64,000 nucleotides of DNA from an uncultured Muribaculaceae bacterium (GCA_910578075.1 CAJTPK010000021.1:1-64000), one strand, 5' to 3'. Shown: positions 1 to 9,377, numbered from the stretch's first letter. The notes: generated by a model not told the origin, from the sequence alone. Program-made: numbers and translations.

Positions 1-179
1 AGGTAGATGCAATTTTTGCCTCATTTTATTTGGATTTTAATATAGTTCGTTTGAGCTATATTTTTTCAATGACGGTTAAACCATGCGGGGGTTGGGTTGT
101 CATAGAAATACATTAAGTTATATCGATTCCGATTTTATTTGATATAACTTGACGTGTAAAATGTTTAAATGAGTTGAAG

Positions 180-632
180 ATGAGCAACCAGGAAGATAAA
201 TTGAAGCTGAAATATGGTCAGAAGGGGGGCTGGAGCGTCCCGGAAGGCTATTTCGAGTCGGTCTATAAAGAGATCGGTGAGAAGCTTCCCGATTATCCGG
301 AAGTTCAGCGTCATGTAGAGATGACAAGATGGCAACGTATCAAACCCTATATATACCTGGCTGCGATGTTTGCCGGCATATGGTTGATGATGAAGGTATT
401 TTATCATGCGTCGGGAAATGTCACCTTAAGTCTTGAAAATCCACCGGAGCATATCGCACTTGCGATGTCGGAGCCTGATCTGAATGATTTTTATTCTTTG
501 CCTGAGTCAATTTCCGATATAGAACTGGAAAGGGAGGTAAGCGGGGAATACAATTCGATAGAGGAATTCGAGAAAGATTTCGGTTATGAATTTGAGCCAG
601 AATATAAGGACATTGATCTTTCGGATGAGTAA
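180..632 (+). CDS. Small single-pass membrane protein, possible anti-sigma-like protein
   Basis: I do not recognise a named family. The protein is 150 residues. A charged N-terminal cytoplasmic part carries a 'VPEGYFES' motif near residue 20, one hydrophobic segment covers about residues 55-75, and an acidic C-terminal domain is probably periplasmic. In Bacteroidetes, small proteins of this build with a 'vPegYF' motif often follow an ECF sigma factor and precede a Spy-like protein, so an anti-sigma or signalling role is possible; this is inference. The reading frame opens at a TTG at 174, but the ATG at 180 is the better start. It is the first gene of a tight run with the next two genes. The 173 bp upstream hold no open frame that looks like a gene end and no clear promoter. 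Confidence 0.6.
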   Translation: MSNQEDKLKLKYGQKGGWSVPEGYFESVYKEIGEKLPDYPEVQRHVEMTRWQRIKPYIYLAAMFAGIWLMMKVFYHASGNVTLSLENPPEHIALAMSEPDLNDFYSLPESISDIELEREVSGEYNSIEEFEKDFGYEFEPEYKDIDLSDE

Positions 633-646
633 AAATTGTGAAGATT

Positions 647-1105
647 ATGATAAGAAAAATATTGATTTTTACAATCGCTGTAGTGTTGGGAACCGGTGTG
701 GTGTTCGCGCAGGATAAGAAACCCCGGAAGTCGCGACAGGAGATGCGCAAGGAACTCATGGAATTTAAAAAGAAGTTCCTGGCGCAGGAGATTGACCTTA
801 AGGAGGAGGATCAGAAGCAATTTTTTGAGCTTTACAATCAGATGAGCGAAGAACGCATGAAAATTTTTGAACAAACGCGTCGTCTTGAGCGTAAAGTTAA
901 TAAGGATGCCAATGCCACCGAGGAGGATTATGCAGCCGTAAGCCGCGCCATTACCGAGGCCAAGGAGAAGGATGCGGAGATAGAGAAAAAATATGATGCA
1001 CAGTTCTCAACTTTTCTAAGTAGCAAACAGTTGTTTCAGCTAAAGGCTGCCGAGGAGAAGTTCCGTAAGAAAATGCATGAAATGAGGCATAAGAAAAGAA
1101 AATAA
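647..1105 (+). CDS. Spy/CpxP-like periplasmic protein
   Basis: A secreted helical protein of 152 residues. A signal peptide (MIRKILIFTIAVVLGTGVVFA-Q type) is followed by a Lys/Glu-rich, almost entirely helical body with 'LFQLKAAEEKFRKKM' near the C-terminus, which recalls the LTxxQ motif region of Spy/CpxP periplasmic chaperone-like proteins. The frame can also start at GTG 638, but ATG 647 gives a compact signal peptide. It begins 14 bp after the preceding gene and ends 6 bp before the macroglobulin gene, so the three are almost certainly cotranscribed. The context suggests an envelope-stress unit. The family call rests on composition and layout rather than a strict motif. Confidence 0.6.
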   Translation: MIRKILIFTIAVVLGTGVVFAQDKKPRKSRQEMRKELMEFKKKFLAQEIDLKEEDQKQFFELYNQMSEERMKIFEQTRRLERKVNKDANATEEDYAAVSRAITEAKEKDAEIEKKYDAQFSTFLSSKQLFQLKAAEEKFRKKMHEMRHKKRK

Positions 1106-1111
1106 TTGCGT

Positions 1112-4100
1112 ATGATAAATAATCGTTTTAATAAGAAGGCCGGTCGTATATCGGTCTTTTTGCTTTTATTTACACTGGTTTTCGCATCACTCGGTGCAGA
1201 TGCCGCACGGAAGAAAGCAATATCCAGTTCCAAGACTAAAGAAACAGAGAAAGTGATTAATTCCTTCAATACACCCGATTTCGCTTTTCCGGAGACTGTC
1301 GACAATAATGCCACCATTGCATTGGAGGCAGCGCTGACTGCGGGAGATGATGTGAAAGTTTTACGCGCCGCAATACAGAAGGCGATCGCGGGCAATCTTG
1401 TCTCCAAGGATAAATACGAAGAAGAGCTTCAGATTTTCGCTGATCTGGCTAAGAAGCTGAAGGCACCGTATTCGCAACTTGCCTTGTTGCTTGAGGCGCA
1501 GGTATATTCAGGGATATATAATTCCACTCCCTGGGTATTCAATAACCGCGTAATCCCCATGACTCCCCAACCGGAGAATGTGATGGAATGGAGCCGGGAT
1601 ATTTTCTCGTCTAAAGTTGCAAGTATCCTGGAGGAGGCTTTTGCGGATGTGAAAATCGCCAAGGAGACACCGCTTAAATCGATATCCTCCATTATTGTGG
1701 ATTCGCAGGACGCGGAGAAGATGGGCATGACAGTTTATGATTTCATGACCATAAAGGGGAGTGAGCTTCTCGGGTCGTTTGCCGGTTATAACAGTGCGGA
1801 TGTCATACCTTTCGGATATGCCGGAGCTGCCGGTAATAAACAGACGGAACGCAACGCGGCAACGTTGCTGAACAATCTTCTTGACGATAATATCTCATGG
1901 CATCAGGCGCGAGGTGACGTCCGTCTGGCTGCGGCCATGAGCTATTATAAATGGGAGCGTATGCCGTACCGGTCGAGAAATGAATATGCGCTGGAATGTA
2001 TGAAGCGCTATATTGATACTCCCTACTGCGCAGGCTTTATTCTTGCGGCTTCAAGAAACACGGAGAATGGTGCTGTAATCAGATCGGATGACGAGACAGA
2101 GAATGAGGCTGTTGCAAATAAGTCTCTTAAGGAGGCATATGATCAGATTGTTTCCTATCTTGAAAAATTTCCGGATTGTGACAATGCCAAGGCACTGAAA
2201 AACAGGCTCACTGTATTGACAGCAGAGGAAATATCAGTAGATCTGCCGTCAAGAATATATCCACAGCAGAAATCAGATGTAAAGGTGACTGCATCAAATG
2301 TGTTTGATTTCAATATCTTGGTAGTGAAGCTTCCGGACAGCTACTTAGGTAAGGACATACGCCTCGACGCTATCAAGGGTGTCGGGTCGGTAGCCGATGC
2401 TTTGCCGGTGAAACTCAATGGCTCAAAGCCTGAGAAACTTAGCCGTAAAGTTGAATTGCCGGCTTTGAAATCAGGAGTATATGTGCTTGTGCCCTCAAAG
2501 ACTTCAACGCTTTCGGGAATGATAACCGGTACCGCACCTAAGATGAGCCTTTCTACATTTAATGTGTCACGTCTGGCAGCATTCAGGGTTGGTGACGGCA
2601 AAAATAAAGATAACGAGAAACTGTATATAGTTGATGGGAACAACCAGAAGCCTGTGGCAGGTGCGAGGGTGGTATTCACCGCTTCCAACAACAAACAGAA
2701 GCAAGTGACAAAGACAACCGCCGATGATGGATCCGTGACAATTCCTTCAGGTTCATATGATATACTTGTGAGCAAGGGTGTTGACCGACTAAAAGGCAAT
2801 GTATGGTCATGGGGATACGGCAGAATTGACAATGACAAATCAGTTAGGGGCAGAATTCTTACTGATCTGTCGATATATCGTCCCGGTGATAAACTGCAGT
2901 TCACCGGAATCCTTTATGGTGAGCAAAACCGTGAGATGAAACCAGAGCAATCCCGGAATGTAATAGTGACATTGAATGACGCCAATTACCAGGCTGTAGA
3001 TACTCTCAAGTTGACAACCGATAGATTCGGCAGGGTCAACGGAGAGTTCGTGATTCCGGAATCAGGGCTGTTAGGCAATTATATTGTCAGAATGATGAAT
3101 GATTCCGGCACTTCGAGGGAGTATGGATCGGTTTCAGTGGAGGTGTCGGATTATAAATCGCCTACATTCTATGTAGCTACCGATGGCACGGAAGAGTCTT
3201 ACAAGATAGGAGATGTTGTCAAGATAAAAGGTAAGGCAACCACATATGCAGGTATGCCCGTAGCAGGCGGAGCTGTAAAATATGAGGTAAACTATGTCTC
3301 CTTGCGTTGGCTGAATTCGAACGTAAATGCGAGCTATGGTGGTGAGACAGTCACAGCTGAAGACGGCTCTTTCACAATAGAGTTACCTACAGAAGGATTG
3401 CGGAATACACGCTACGTATTCGGTGGTTATGAATTGCGTGTGTCCGTGACAAATCAGGCTGGGGAGACACAGGAGGCGCCCTCTGATTTCTTCTCACTCG
3501 GTTCAGCTTATAACATAAACGCGTCATTGCCATCTGAGATATCTGTATCCGAAGGTATAAAGGATTATGCAGTCAGAGTAATGGATATAGTAGGGAATCC
3601 GGTCAAAAAGACTGTTTATTTCAAGATCTCAGATTATGATGATGACAAGACAGTGAAGACCGGAGAGTTTGAATCACCACTGTTTAAATTCGATCCTTCG
3701 ATACTCCCATCCGGAAGATATAAAATAACGTTCTCCCTGAATTCTGAATTCAAGAGGAATGAGAATGAGCAGAATGCATATTCTGTAGTGACAGTATATC
3801 GTAAGGATGATAAGGTTCCCCCTTATCAAACCCCGCTATGGTCGCCGGAAGAACGGATTGTGGTGGCTCATGGTGAGAAGAATGTCAAGGTTAAGGTAGG
3901 AAGCTCTTATCCCGACAGCTGGATATTTGTCACAATCGCGGATTGTAATGGAGAGTTGGAGCGAAAATGGTTGCGCGTGGATGCCGGTATGGTGGAGGTG
4001 ACAGCACCATCTCCCGCTGATAACAACCATGTGGCGATTACATTCAACGGTATGCATGATTTCGATCAGGCAATGACTATCGTGACTCTTATCCCTCAGT

Positions 4101-6952
4101 CGCAGACAGATGCTGTGAAGATTGCAGCGGAGACATTCCGCGACAAGGTGACACCCGGTGCACGGGAGAGCTGGAAATTCAAATTCACTCTAAATGACAA
4201 GGCATTGGCCGGTATTCCGGTTGCCGCAGTCATGAGCAACAAGGCACTGAATGCCCTCATGCCTTTCAGGTGGGCGTTTGATCCGGCGGGTACAGTGTCG
4301 TATAGTATCATGGGTAATTTCCAATGGCTGTATAGCGGTAACGGCGGAGACTGGGGTATGCAGCTCTCTAAAGTCAATTATGGTGGAGTTTCAAAAATAA
4401 TTTATCCCGGATGGGATTTTTATGGACTATCCCTTTATGGCGCAGATTCAAACTTGCGGAAATTGCGTATAAGAGGGACGCAAAGCAGACAGGTCAGGTC
4501 AGCAACAGAAGAGGTATTTAATACTGTTGTGCTTACCGAATCTTCGGTTGTAAACGAGATGAAGATGGATGGCGCGGCACCGATGGCAGCGGCAAAAGGA
4601 GCCGAAGTATTCGAGAGTGTCGAGGATCAGGCTTATTTCACCGGAGCCGTGGCTGATGCCTCAGCAATGGGTAGCGGCGCGCTTGAGAAGCAGCCTGAAG
4701 TAGAGATGCGCGAGGTTGACTGTCCGTTGGCATTCTTTATGCCGGAATTGATAACTGATGGTAATGGCGAGACTATGGTAGACTTCACCGTTCCGCAGTT
4801 CAACGGCACATGGCAATTCCAGATAATGGGATATACCGAGGATATGAAGGGTGCTGTCAGCGTTATGAACACTGTTGCATCAAAGCCTGTGATGGCTCAG
4901 ATGAATGCTCCACGTTTCGTGCGTACCGGGGATGTGGTCTCTATTGCAGCTATGCTGTATAACAACTCTGTCGAGACGATGCCGCTTCACGGCAGGATTG
5001 AAGTGTTTGATCTTGCTACCGGAAATACAATCAATTCATTCACATCTCCTGAAGACAATGTCGAGGCATCCGGATCTGTAAGAATTTCCACAGAGTTTAC
5101 AGTGCCCTCCGATATAAATTATGTCGGATTCAGGGTGTATGCTTATGGTAAGGATTTCACTGACGGAGAGCAGTCTGTGATACCGGTTTATCCGAGTAGC
5201 ACACCGGTTATCGAGTCCAAGCCATTCTATATCGCTCCCGGTGAAAATTCATTCTCAATGAAAATCCCATCATTCGGCAAAGATGCGAAACTGACTCTGC
5301 AATACAGCGACAATCCTATATGGGATGTTGTCACAGCGTTACCCGACATAAGTGAGCCGAAGTCGTCCAATATCCTTTCATTGGTTTATTCCCTTTACGG
5401 TAATGCCATCGGAGCCGGACTTGCAAAAGATTATCCGGAGATAACCGAAGCAATAAAGATCTTTGCGGATCCCGCAAACAGCACTGATTCAACTCTTGTA
5501 TCGAATCTGGAGAAAAATCAGAATCTCAAGACAGTCGCCCTCAACAACACACCTTGGGTGCGTTCGGCTGCATCGGAGACGCTACGTATGCAGAGCATGG
5601 TGAAATACACCGATGCAGGTAGAAGCAGAGATCTCATAGCATCGACGCTTAAAGAGATAGGTAAGTTGCAGAATCCGGATGGAGGTTGGAGCTGGTGCTC
5701 AGGTATGAAATCTTCAGAGTTCATCACTTCCAGGGTACTCTTGCATCTGGCGATGCTTAAAGATATGAACTATCTTCCGGATGAAGGGCAGAAGATGGCG
5801 GAGAAGGCTGTAAGATATGCCGATGCTGCATGGGTGAAAGATCTGAAGGAATATAATGGAAATAAATTCCCTTACATATCGATGTTGAATTATCTGTATG
5901 TCCGTTCCAACTTCAAGAATGTAACACCGGCAGCAGCGTTTGCCGCAATGAAAAAGAAGGGTGTTGAGGCTGTGAAGGCAGATTGGAAAAAGATGGGAAT
6001 ATATGAGAAGGCCACAGCAGCAACGCTTCTTAACCGTGAAGGTTACAATATGGAGGCACGTGCCGTTCTTGAGTCTCTCAGACAGTATGCTTCTGTTTCA
6101 GCAGAAAAGGGGATGTGGTTTGATAACCTATCTTCATCTTCACAGGGATGGAATAAGCTGATAACAACAGCCCAGGTGCTTGAGGCATATGCCGGAATAG
6201 AGCCTGAGAGCGCGAATATAGACAAACTCCGTCAATGGCTTCTTATCACCAAACAGGCTGAGAACTGGGGTGATGACAGAGAAACAGCGGAGGTTATCCA
6301 TGCGATACTAAGTTCAGGCACGAAGTGGACAGTTCCTACAGCAGCTCCTCGTATATTCGCCGGAGATAGAGAGATAGACACAAACCGATTCGCGGCATTG
6401 ACAGGAAACATCACAATTTCGCTTAATGTGAAAGGTGGTGAAAGTCTGCGTATCGAGCGTACCGGTTCAGGTCCGGCATGGGGTGGAATCATTTCGCAAT
6501 TCATCGCTCCTATCAAGGATGTGAAAAGCGGAAAGACACCGGAACTTGCCATAGAAAAGAATGTATATGTGGTGAAAGCCGATGGTGATGGCACTACAGC
6601 GGTTTCAGGTAAGTTGAAGGTAGGCGACAAAGTTAGAGTCACATTGACGCTCAAATGCGACAGGGATATCGAGTATGTAGCCGTGATGGATGCAAGATCG
6701 GCATGTCTTGAACCGGCAGAGCAGATATCAGGTTATACGCAGAGTGATGGCGTATGGATGTACCGTGAGATACGTGACGAATCCACCAATCTGTTCATAC
6801 CCTTCCTTTCAAAGGGCACGCATGTGATAAGCTATGAATGCTATGTGGATAGAGAAGGTCAATACTCATTGGGAATAGCTTCCGCACAGTCGCAGTATGC
6901 GCCTGTAATCACAGCACATTCCGCAGGAAGATTAATCCAGGTGAGTGACTAA
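1112..6952 (+). CDS. Alpha-2-macroglobulin family protein lacking a thioester motif
   Basis: A very large (1946 residues) secreted protein. After an N-terminal signal segment (to about residue 30) comes a helical region, then macroglobulin domains. The MG2 signature 'SIYRPGDKL' is near residue 587, and the A2M domain ('FFMPELITDGNGETMVDFTVPQ') is near residue 1208. A thioester-domain-like helical barrel includes 'GGWSWCSGMKSS' near residue 1524. Bacterial A2M proteins are thought to trap attacking proteases in the periplasm, often by a CxEQ thioester. At the expected place this protein reads 'ALPDISEPKSSNILSL', with no Cys-x-Glu-Gln, so it should not form a covalent trap. The frame opens at TTG 1106, but ATG 1112 is the likely start. 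Its 3' end overlaps the convergent RNase Z gene by 21 bp. Confidence 0.9.
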   Translation: MINNRFNKKAGRISVFLLLFTLVFASLGADAARKKAISSSKTKETEKVINSFNTPDFAFPETVDNNATIALEAALTAGDDVKVLRAAIQKAIAGNLVSKDKYEEELQIFADLAKKLKAPYSQLALLLEAQVYSGIYNSTPWVFNNRVIPMTPQPENVMEWSRDIFSSKVASILEEAFADVKIAKETPLKSISSIIVDSQDAEKMGMTVYDFMTIKGSELLGSFAGYNSADVIPFGYAGAAGNKQTERNAATLLNNLLDDNISWHQARGDVRLAAAMSYYKWERMPYRSRNEYALECMKRYIDTPYCAGFILAASRNTENGAVIRSDDETENEAVANKSLKEAYDQIVSYLEKFPDCDNAKALKNRLTVLTAEEISVDLPSRIYPQQKSDVKVTASNVFDFNILVVKLPDSYLGKDIRLDAIKGVGSVADALPVKLNGSKPEKLSRKVELPALKSGVYVLVPSKTSTLSGMITGTAPKMSLSTFNVSRLAAFRVGDGKNKDNEKLYIVDGNNQKPVAGARVVFTASNNKQKQVTKTTADDGSVTIPSGSYDILVSKGVDRLKGNVWSWGYGRIDNDKSVRGRILTDLSIYRPGDKLQFTGILYGEQNREMKPEQSRNVIVTLNDANYQAVDTLKLTTDRFGRVNGEFVIPESGLLGNYIVRMMNDSGTSREYGSVSVEVSDYKSPTFYVATDGTEESYKIGDVVKIKGKATTYAGMPVAGGAVKYEVNYVSLRWLNSNVNASYGGETVTAEDGSFTIELPTEGLRNTRYVFGGYELRVSVTNQAGETQEAPSDFFSLGSAYNINASLPSEISVSEGIKDYAVRVMDIVGNPVKKTVYFKISDYDDDKTVKTGEFESPLFKFDPSILPSGRYKITFSLNSEFKRNENEQNAYSVVTVYRKDDKVPPYQTPLWSPEERIVVAHGEKNVKVKVGSSYPDSWIFVTIADCNGELERKWLRVDAGMVEVTAPSPADNNHVAITFNGMHDFDQAMTIVTLIPQSQTDAVKIAAETFRDKVTPGARESWKFKFTLNDKALAGIPVAAVMSNKALNALMPFRWAFDPAGTVSYSIMGNFQWLYSGNGGDWGMQLSKVNYGGVSKIIYPGWDFYGLSLYGADSNLRKLRIRGTQSRQVRSATEEVFNTVVLTESSVVNEMKMDGAAPMAAAKGAEVFESVEDQAYFTGAVADASAMGSGALEKQPEVEMREVDCPLAFFMPELITDGNGETMVDFTVPQFNGTWQFQIMGYTEDMKGAVSVMNTVASKPVMAQMNAPRFVRTGDVVSIAAMLYNNSVETMPLHGRIEVFDLATGNTINSFTSPEDNVEASGSVRISTEFTVPSDINYVGFRVYAYGKDFTDGEQSVIPVYPSSTPVIESKPFYIAPGENSFSMKIPSFGKDAKLTLQYSDNPIWDVVTALPDISEPKSSNILSLVYSLYGNAIGAGLAKDYPEITEAIKIFADPANSTDSTLVSNLEKNQNLKTVALNNTPWVRSAASETLRMQSMVKYTDAGRSRDLIASTLKEIGKLQNPDGGWSWCSGMKSSEFITSRVLLHLAMLKDMNYLPDEGQKMAEKAVRYADAAWVKDLKEYNGNKFPYISMLNYLYVRSNFKNVTPAAAFAAMKKKGVEAVKADWKKMGIYEKATAATLLNREGYNMEARAVLESLRQYASVSAEKGMWFDNLSSSSQGWNKLITTAQVLEAYAGIEPESANIDKLRQWLLITKQAENWGDDRETAEVIHAILSSGTKWTVPTAAPRIFAGDREIDTNRFAALTGNITISLNVKGGESLRIERTGSGPAWGGIISQFIAPIKDVKSGKTPELAIEKNVYVVKADGDGTTAVSGKLKVGDKVRVTLTLKCDRDIEYVAVMDARSACLEPAEQISGYTQSDGVWMYREIRDESTNLFIPFLSKGTHVISYECYVDREGQYSLGIASAQSQYAPVITAHSAGRLIQVSD

Positions 6953-7846
6953 CCCTTCTTTGTTGAGAATTACATTTGGAAAAATGTCGAGGGCTTCTTC
7001 ACGGAAGCCCTCGTCGCTTTTATAGCGCGAGGAATAATGACCGGTCAACAGGGCTTTGGCTCCGGCTTCCTTGGCTATCATGGCAGCCTGACGGGCTGTG
7101 GAATGGCCGCGTTGCGCTGCTTCAGGAAGGTGACAGTCAAGATAAGTGGTCTCGTGGAAAAGGAGATCCACGGGCCCGATCTTCGAGGCGATTTCCGGCA
7201 TATAAGCGGTGTCGCTGATATGTGCATATGACAGAGACGGATCCGCGTCTGTGGTCAGCATTACGTTGGGTATCACGGTGCCGTCAGGTTTTATGAAATC
7301 TTCGCCGACCTTGATGCGGTTGATAGCGGAGAAAGGCACCTGGTGGTAGTCGATCATATCGCGGCGTATATGTCGGAGTTTAGGTTTCTCCTCAAAAACA
7401 TATCCTACAGTAGGGATACGGTGGTTTAAGGGGATTGTGCGGACAGTTAGTGAAGAAGTCTCCAGAATTACGGCCTCTTCAGGACGGATAACGTTGAATT
7501 CAAGTTCAAACGGGAGTTCACGGGCGAAAAAATCGAAAATTTTGGTTAATATACGCTTACCGTCTGCAAATGTATGTATCACCATCTTGCCACCGGCTCC
7601 GCCAAGCCCGAGAGACGAAATAAGTCCCGGAAGACCGAGCACGTGGTCACCGTGGAGGTGAGTAAGGAAAATATGCCCGAGTCGGGAGAATTTAAGACGA
7701 TGTTTCTGAAAGGCATATTGCGCCCCTTCGCCGCAATCGACCATAAAGAGGTTTCCTCTATGGTCGATTACGGTTGATGAGGGCTGATGTCTCAGCGTTG
7801 GCTTTGCGGAACCGCAGCCAAGTGTATGTATTGAGAATGTAGACAC
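6932..7846 (-). CDS. rnz: Ribonuclease Z
   Basis: A cytoplasmic zinc endonuclease (304 residues) that cuts tRNA precursors 3' of the discriminator base. The metallo-beta-lactamase motif HLHGDH lies at residues 63-68, and further metal ligands are visible in 'HISDTAY', 'HETTY', 'GHSTARQAA' and 'LTGHYSSRY'. Length and motif order match short-form bacterial RNase Z. A tRNA maturase fits a genome whose tRNA-fMet here has no encoded CCA. The start is a GTG whose G is also the last base of the upstream SGNH gene's TAG stop (TAGTG), which implies translational coupling. The 3' end overlaps the macroglobulin gene on the other strand. Confidence 0.95.
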   Translation of the reverse strand: MSTFSIHTLGCGSAKPTLRHQPSSTVIDHRGNLFMVDCGEGAQYAFQKHRLKFSRLGHIFLTHLHGDHVLGLPGLISSLGLGGAGGKMVIHTFADGKRILTKIFDFFARELPFELEFNVIRPEEAVILETSSLTVRTIPLNHRIPTVGYVFEEKPKLRHIRRDMIDYHQVPFSAINRIKVGEDFIKPDGTVIPNVMLTTDADPSLSYAHISDTAYMPEIASKIGPVDLLFHETTYLDCHLPEAAQRGHSTARQAAMIAKEAGAKALLTGHYSSRYKSDEGFREEALDIFPNVILNKEGLVTHLD

Positions 7847-8934
7847 TATTTTATATTATATTTTGCCATGATTTTACGGATGTGCGGCTCGATGTTGTCT
7901 ACAGCACGCTGATATCCCATGTCGGTAGGGTGCACACCATCGGCGCTTGATTCATGATCGTCACCGGCGTAAAGACCGGGATCAAGGAAATATAAGTTCT
8001 TGTCGTTAGCCATGAGTTTCTTCATCTCTTCGGAAGCTGCCGCGCGTTTTTCCTCTTCGAATTTGCGTTTCTTCAGGTTGAAATTGCTATTTTCGCGGTA
8101 GAAAGTCTGGAGGAAAACCAGTGGAGTGTCAGGGTGAGCCTTGCGAATGATTTTTACGAATTCAGGAAGGCGTTCGCGTATTTCCTTGGCACTCGGGTTG
8201 GAGAAACCGTCGAAGATGAACATGTCGGCATCGGTGTCAGCTATGATATGTGCCAGTCCTGGTTCGAGTTTGCAGATTCCGCTGGTACCAAAATTGGCGA
8301 TGTCCAGACCGAGACGTCGTGACAGCTGTGCGGGCCAGGGCATTCCGGGACGGGAGCTTGCCGCACCATGAGTATAGCTTGAACCCATCGCCACGATCGG
8401 GGCGCGGGTGAAACCACCGTCAGATTTTATTTCAGAATCTTTGAGCACACCAATCTCCAGTTTGTCGATAGTGGTGAATAGCGGCAGGAAAATCATGCAC
8501 TCCTTCCATTGTCCGTCCATATCCTCGACAAGATTGTAGGTGGCTTCTTTTTTGCCAATTTTGGGGTATGCGACACCGGCGAACAGCCATTTTCCCTCTT
8601 TGTCTTTGATGTACAGGTCAAGACCGTTTGAAGCTATGGCCGGAGAGTTGGCGCGTGTCGCCTGGTCGTGCTGTGTCCATTTTGCCCGTATGTTGGGACT
8701 GTTTGTGCTGAAGCGCAGACCGATACCGGTGGAGAAATTGAGATATTTCTTCTGCTGGGGAGTGAGTTCGGGATATTTCAGAGTGTCGACACGCTGATAT
8801 ACGAGTCCGTTGTTATGTGCTTTGTTAGCTACAGTGAATGTGGATGCGTCCACATACTTGTACTCCTTTTTCGGAGCGGCGACAACGTTCAGGACCATAA
8901 ACGCAGCCGACAGGATTAATAAAATTTTTTTCAT
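7846..8934 (-). CDS. Secreted SGNH/GDSL hydrolase with N-terminal GxDLY domain
   Basis: A 362-residue secreted esterase-like protein of unknown substrate. A signal peptide covers residues 1-20. An N-terminal beta domain carries 'NGLDLYIK' (104-111), the GxDLY signature. A C-terminal SGNH fold follows: nucleophile Ser186 in 'GSSYTHG', Gly block 'FGTSG' (215-219), 'FSNPS' around 244-248, and the Asp332/His335 dyad in 'DGVHP'. Families with this build deacylate carbohydrates, but no substrate can be inferred here. The frame extends upstream to 9036, but ATG 8934 starts a proper signal peptide and lies about 27 nt after a plausible promoter. It is coupled to rnz by a 1-nt stop/start overlap. Confidence 0.85.
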   Translation of the reverse strand: MKKILLILSAAFMVLNVVAAPKKEYKYVDASTFTVANKAHNNGLVYQRVDTLKYPELTPQQKKYLNFSTGIGLRFSTNSPNIRAKWTQHDQATRANSPAIASNGLDLYIKDKEGKWLFAGVAYPKIGKKEATYNLVEDMDGQWKECMIFLPLFTTIDKLEIGVLKDSEIKSDGGFTRAPIVAMGSSYTHGAASSRPGMPWPAQLSRRLGLDIANFGTSGICKLEPGLAHIIADTDADMFIFDGFSNPSAKEIRERLPEFVKIIRKAHPDTPLVFLQTFYRENSNFNLKKRKFEEEKRAAASEEMKKLMANDKNLYFLDPGLYAGDDHESSADGVHPTDMGYQRAVDNIEPHIRKIMAKYNIK

Positions 8935-8967
8935 GATGGGTAACAAAAAATATTTGAGTTCATTTCG

Positions 8968-8975
8968 CAAATTTA
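8968..8975 (-). promoter_or_regulatory. Possible -7 promoter element for the SGNH-rnz pair
   Basis: On the minus strand this reads TAAATTTG, matching the Bacteroidetes TAnnTTTG -7 box. No convincing TTTG lies 19-21 bp further upstream, so only half of the consensus is present. It would place the transcript start about 27 nt before ATG 8934 and argues against the longer reading frame. Confidence 0.4.
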
Positions 8976-9236
8976 ATGAAAAATCCTGAAAGAATATCAT
9001 GAAGTTGCAGGGTAAATATGTTGGAGTCCATAACATAAATAAATTTAAGTCTGTTTCATAAAAAATTTTACCGGACAGCTGTAAAAATTGGCTTTTGGGG
9101 CTATTTGTTTGGGGATGGAATCCAAGAGTTGAACGTTATAAGAAACCCTGGAAATAGACAGATACGTAAGGGTAGATTGTTTTAGGAAGAAAAAACACGG
9201 AAAAATGAAGAATCGAATTAAATCGTTTGCATAAAA
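8976..9236. other. A/T-rich intergenic stretch with a TTTTACCGGACAGC motif
   Basis: No credible coding frame is seen on either strand. The one point of note is TTTTACCGGACAGC at 9066-9079, inside a weak hairpin (AATTTTAC ... GTAAAAATT). Close relatives of this motif recur at 55592 and 55903. The rest looks like plain A/T-rich spacer between the divergent SGNH promoter and the promoter at 9237. Confidence 0.5.
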
Positions 9237-9268
9237 TTTGGTGGAATAAAAAATAAGTATTAGTTTTG
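9237..9268 (+). promoter_or_regulatory. Bacteroidetes-type promoter with no conventional gene downstream
   Basis: TTTG at 9237-9240, a 20-bp spacer, then TAGTTTTG at 9261-9268 (TAnnTTTG). Both boxes and the spacing fit the Bacteroidetes primary-sigma consensus. Transcription would start near 9275. Only a terminator-capped stretch of about 100 nt follows before the convergent folC gene. Confidence 0.6.
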
Positions 9269-9274
9269 CGTCAT

Positions 9275-9377
9275 CAAATTATTGTAATGGCAATATGTTT
9301 GATGAAGTTTTTTCATAGGATTAGATTTTTTAAGGTTCTGTTAAGGCTTGTCGTGAGACAAGCCTTAACTATTTTTT
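9275..9377 (+). ncRNA. Candidate small RNA, about 100 nt
   Basis: The span is bounded by the promoter at 9237-9268 and the hairpin plus T-run at 9341-9377. The predicted 5' end can fold by itself: ATCAAA near 9273-9278 pairs with TTTGAT at 9297-9302, closing over an inner ATTG/CAAT pairing. The transcript would therefore be two hairpins joined by an A/U-rich linker. It does not resemble tmRNA, 6S, SRP or RNase P RNA. An alternative reading is a 30-codon basic hydrophobic ORF from ATG 9287 to TGA 9379, but it runs through the terminator stem and stops in the T-run, so it is probably incidental. No transcript evidence is available. Confidence 0.45.
9341..9377 (+). terminator. Rho-independent terminator, plus-strand oriented
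   Basis: A perfect 12-bp stem (9341-9352 with 9357-9368) has a GTGA loop, and a run of six T follows at 9372-9377. The T-run lies only on the plus-strand side; read on the minus strand (folC direction) no U-tract follows the stem. It therefore ends a plus-strand transcript rather than folC. Confidence 0.75.

Noticed and set aside
83..142. Short frame starting at ATG 83
   Set aside because: Only 19 codons, no family resemblance, no conserved-looking pattern; a gene end of an upstream sigma factor was sought here and not found.
8937..9036. N-terminal extension of the SGNH hydrolase
   Set aside because: It would place about 34 residues before a good signal peptide and covers the likely promoter.
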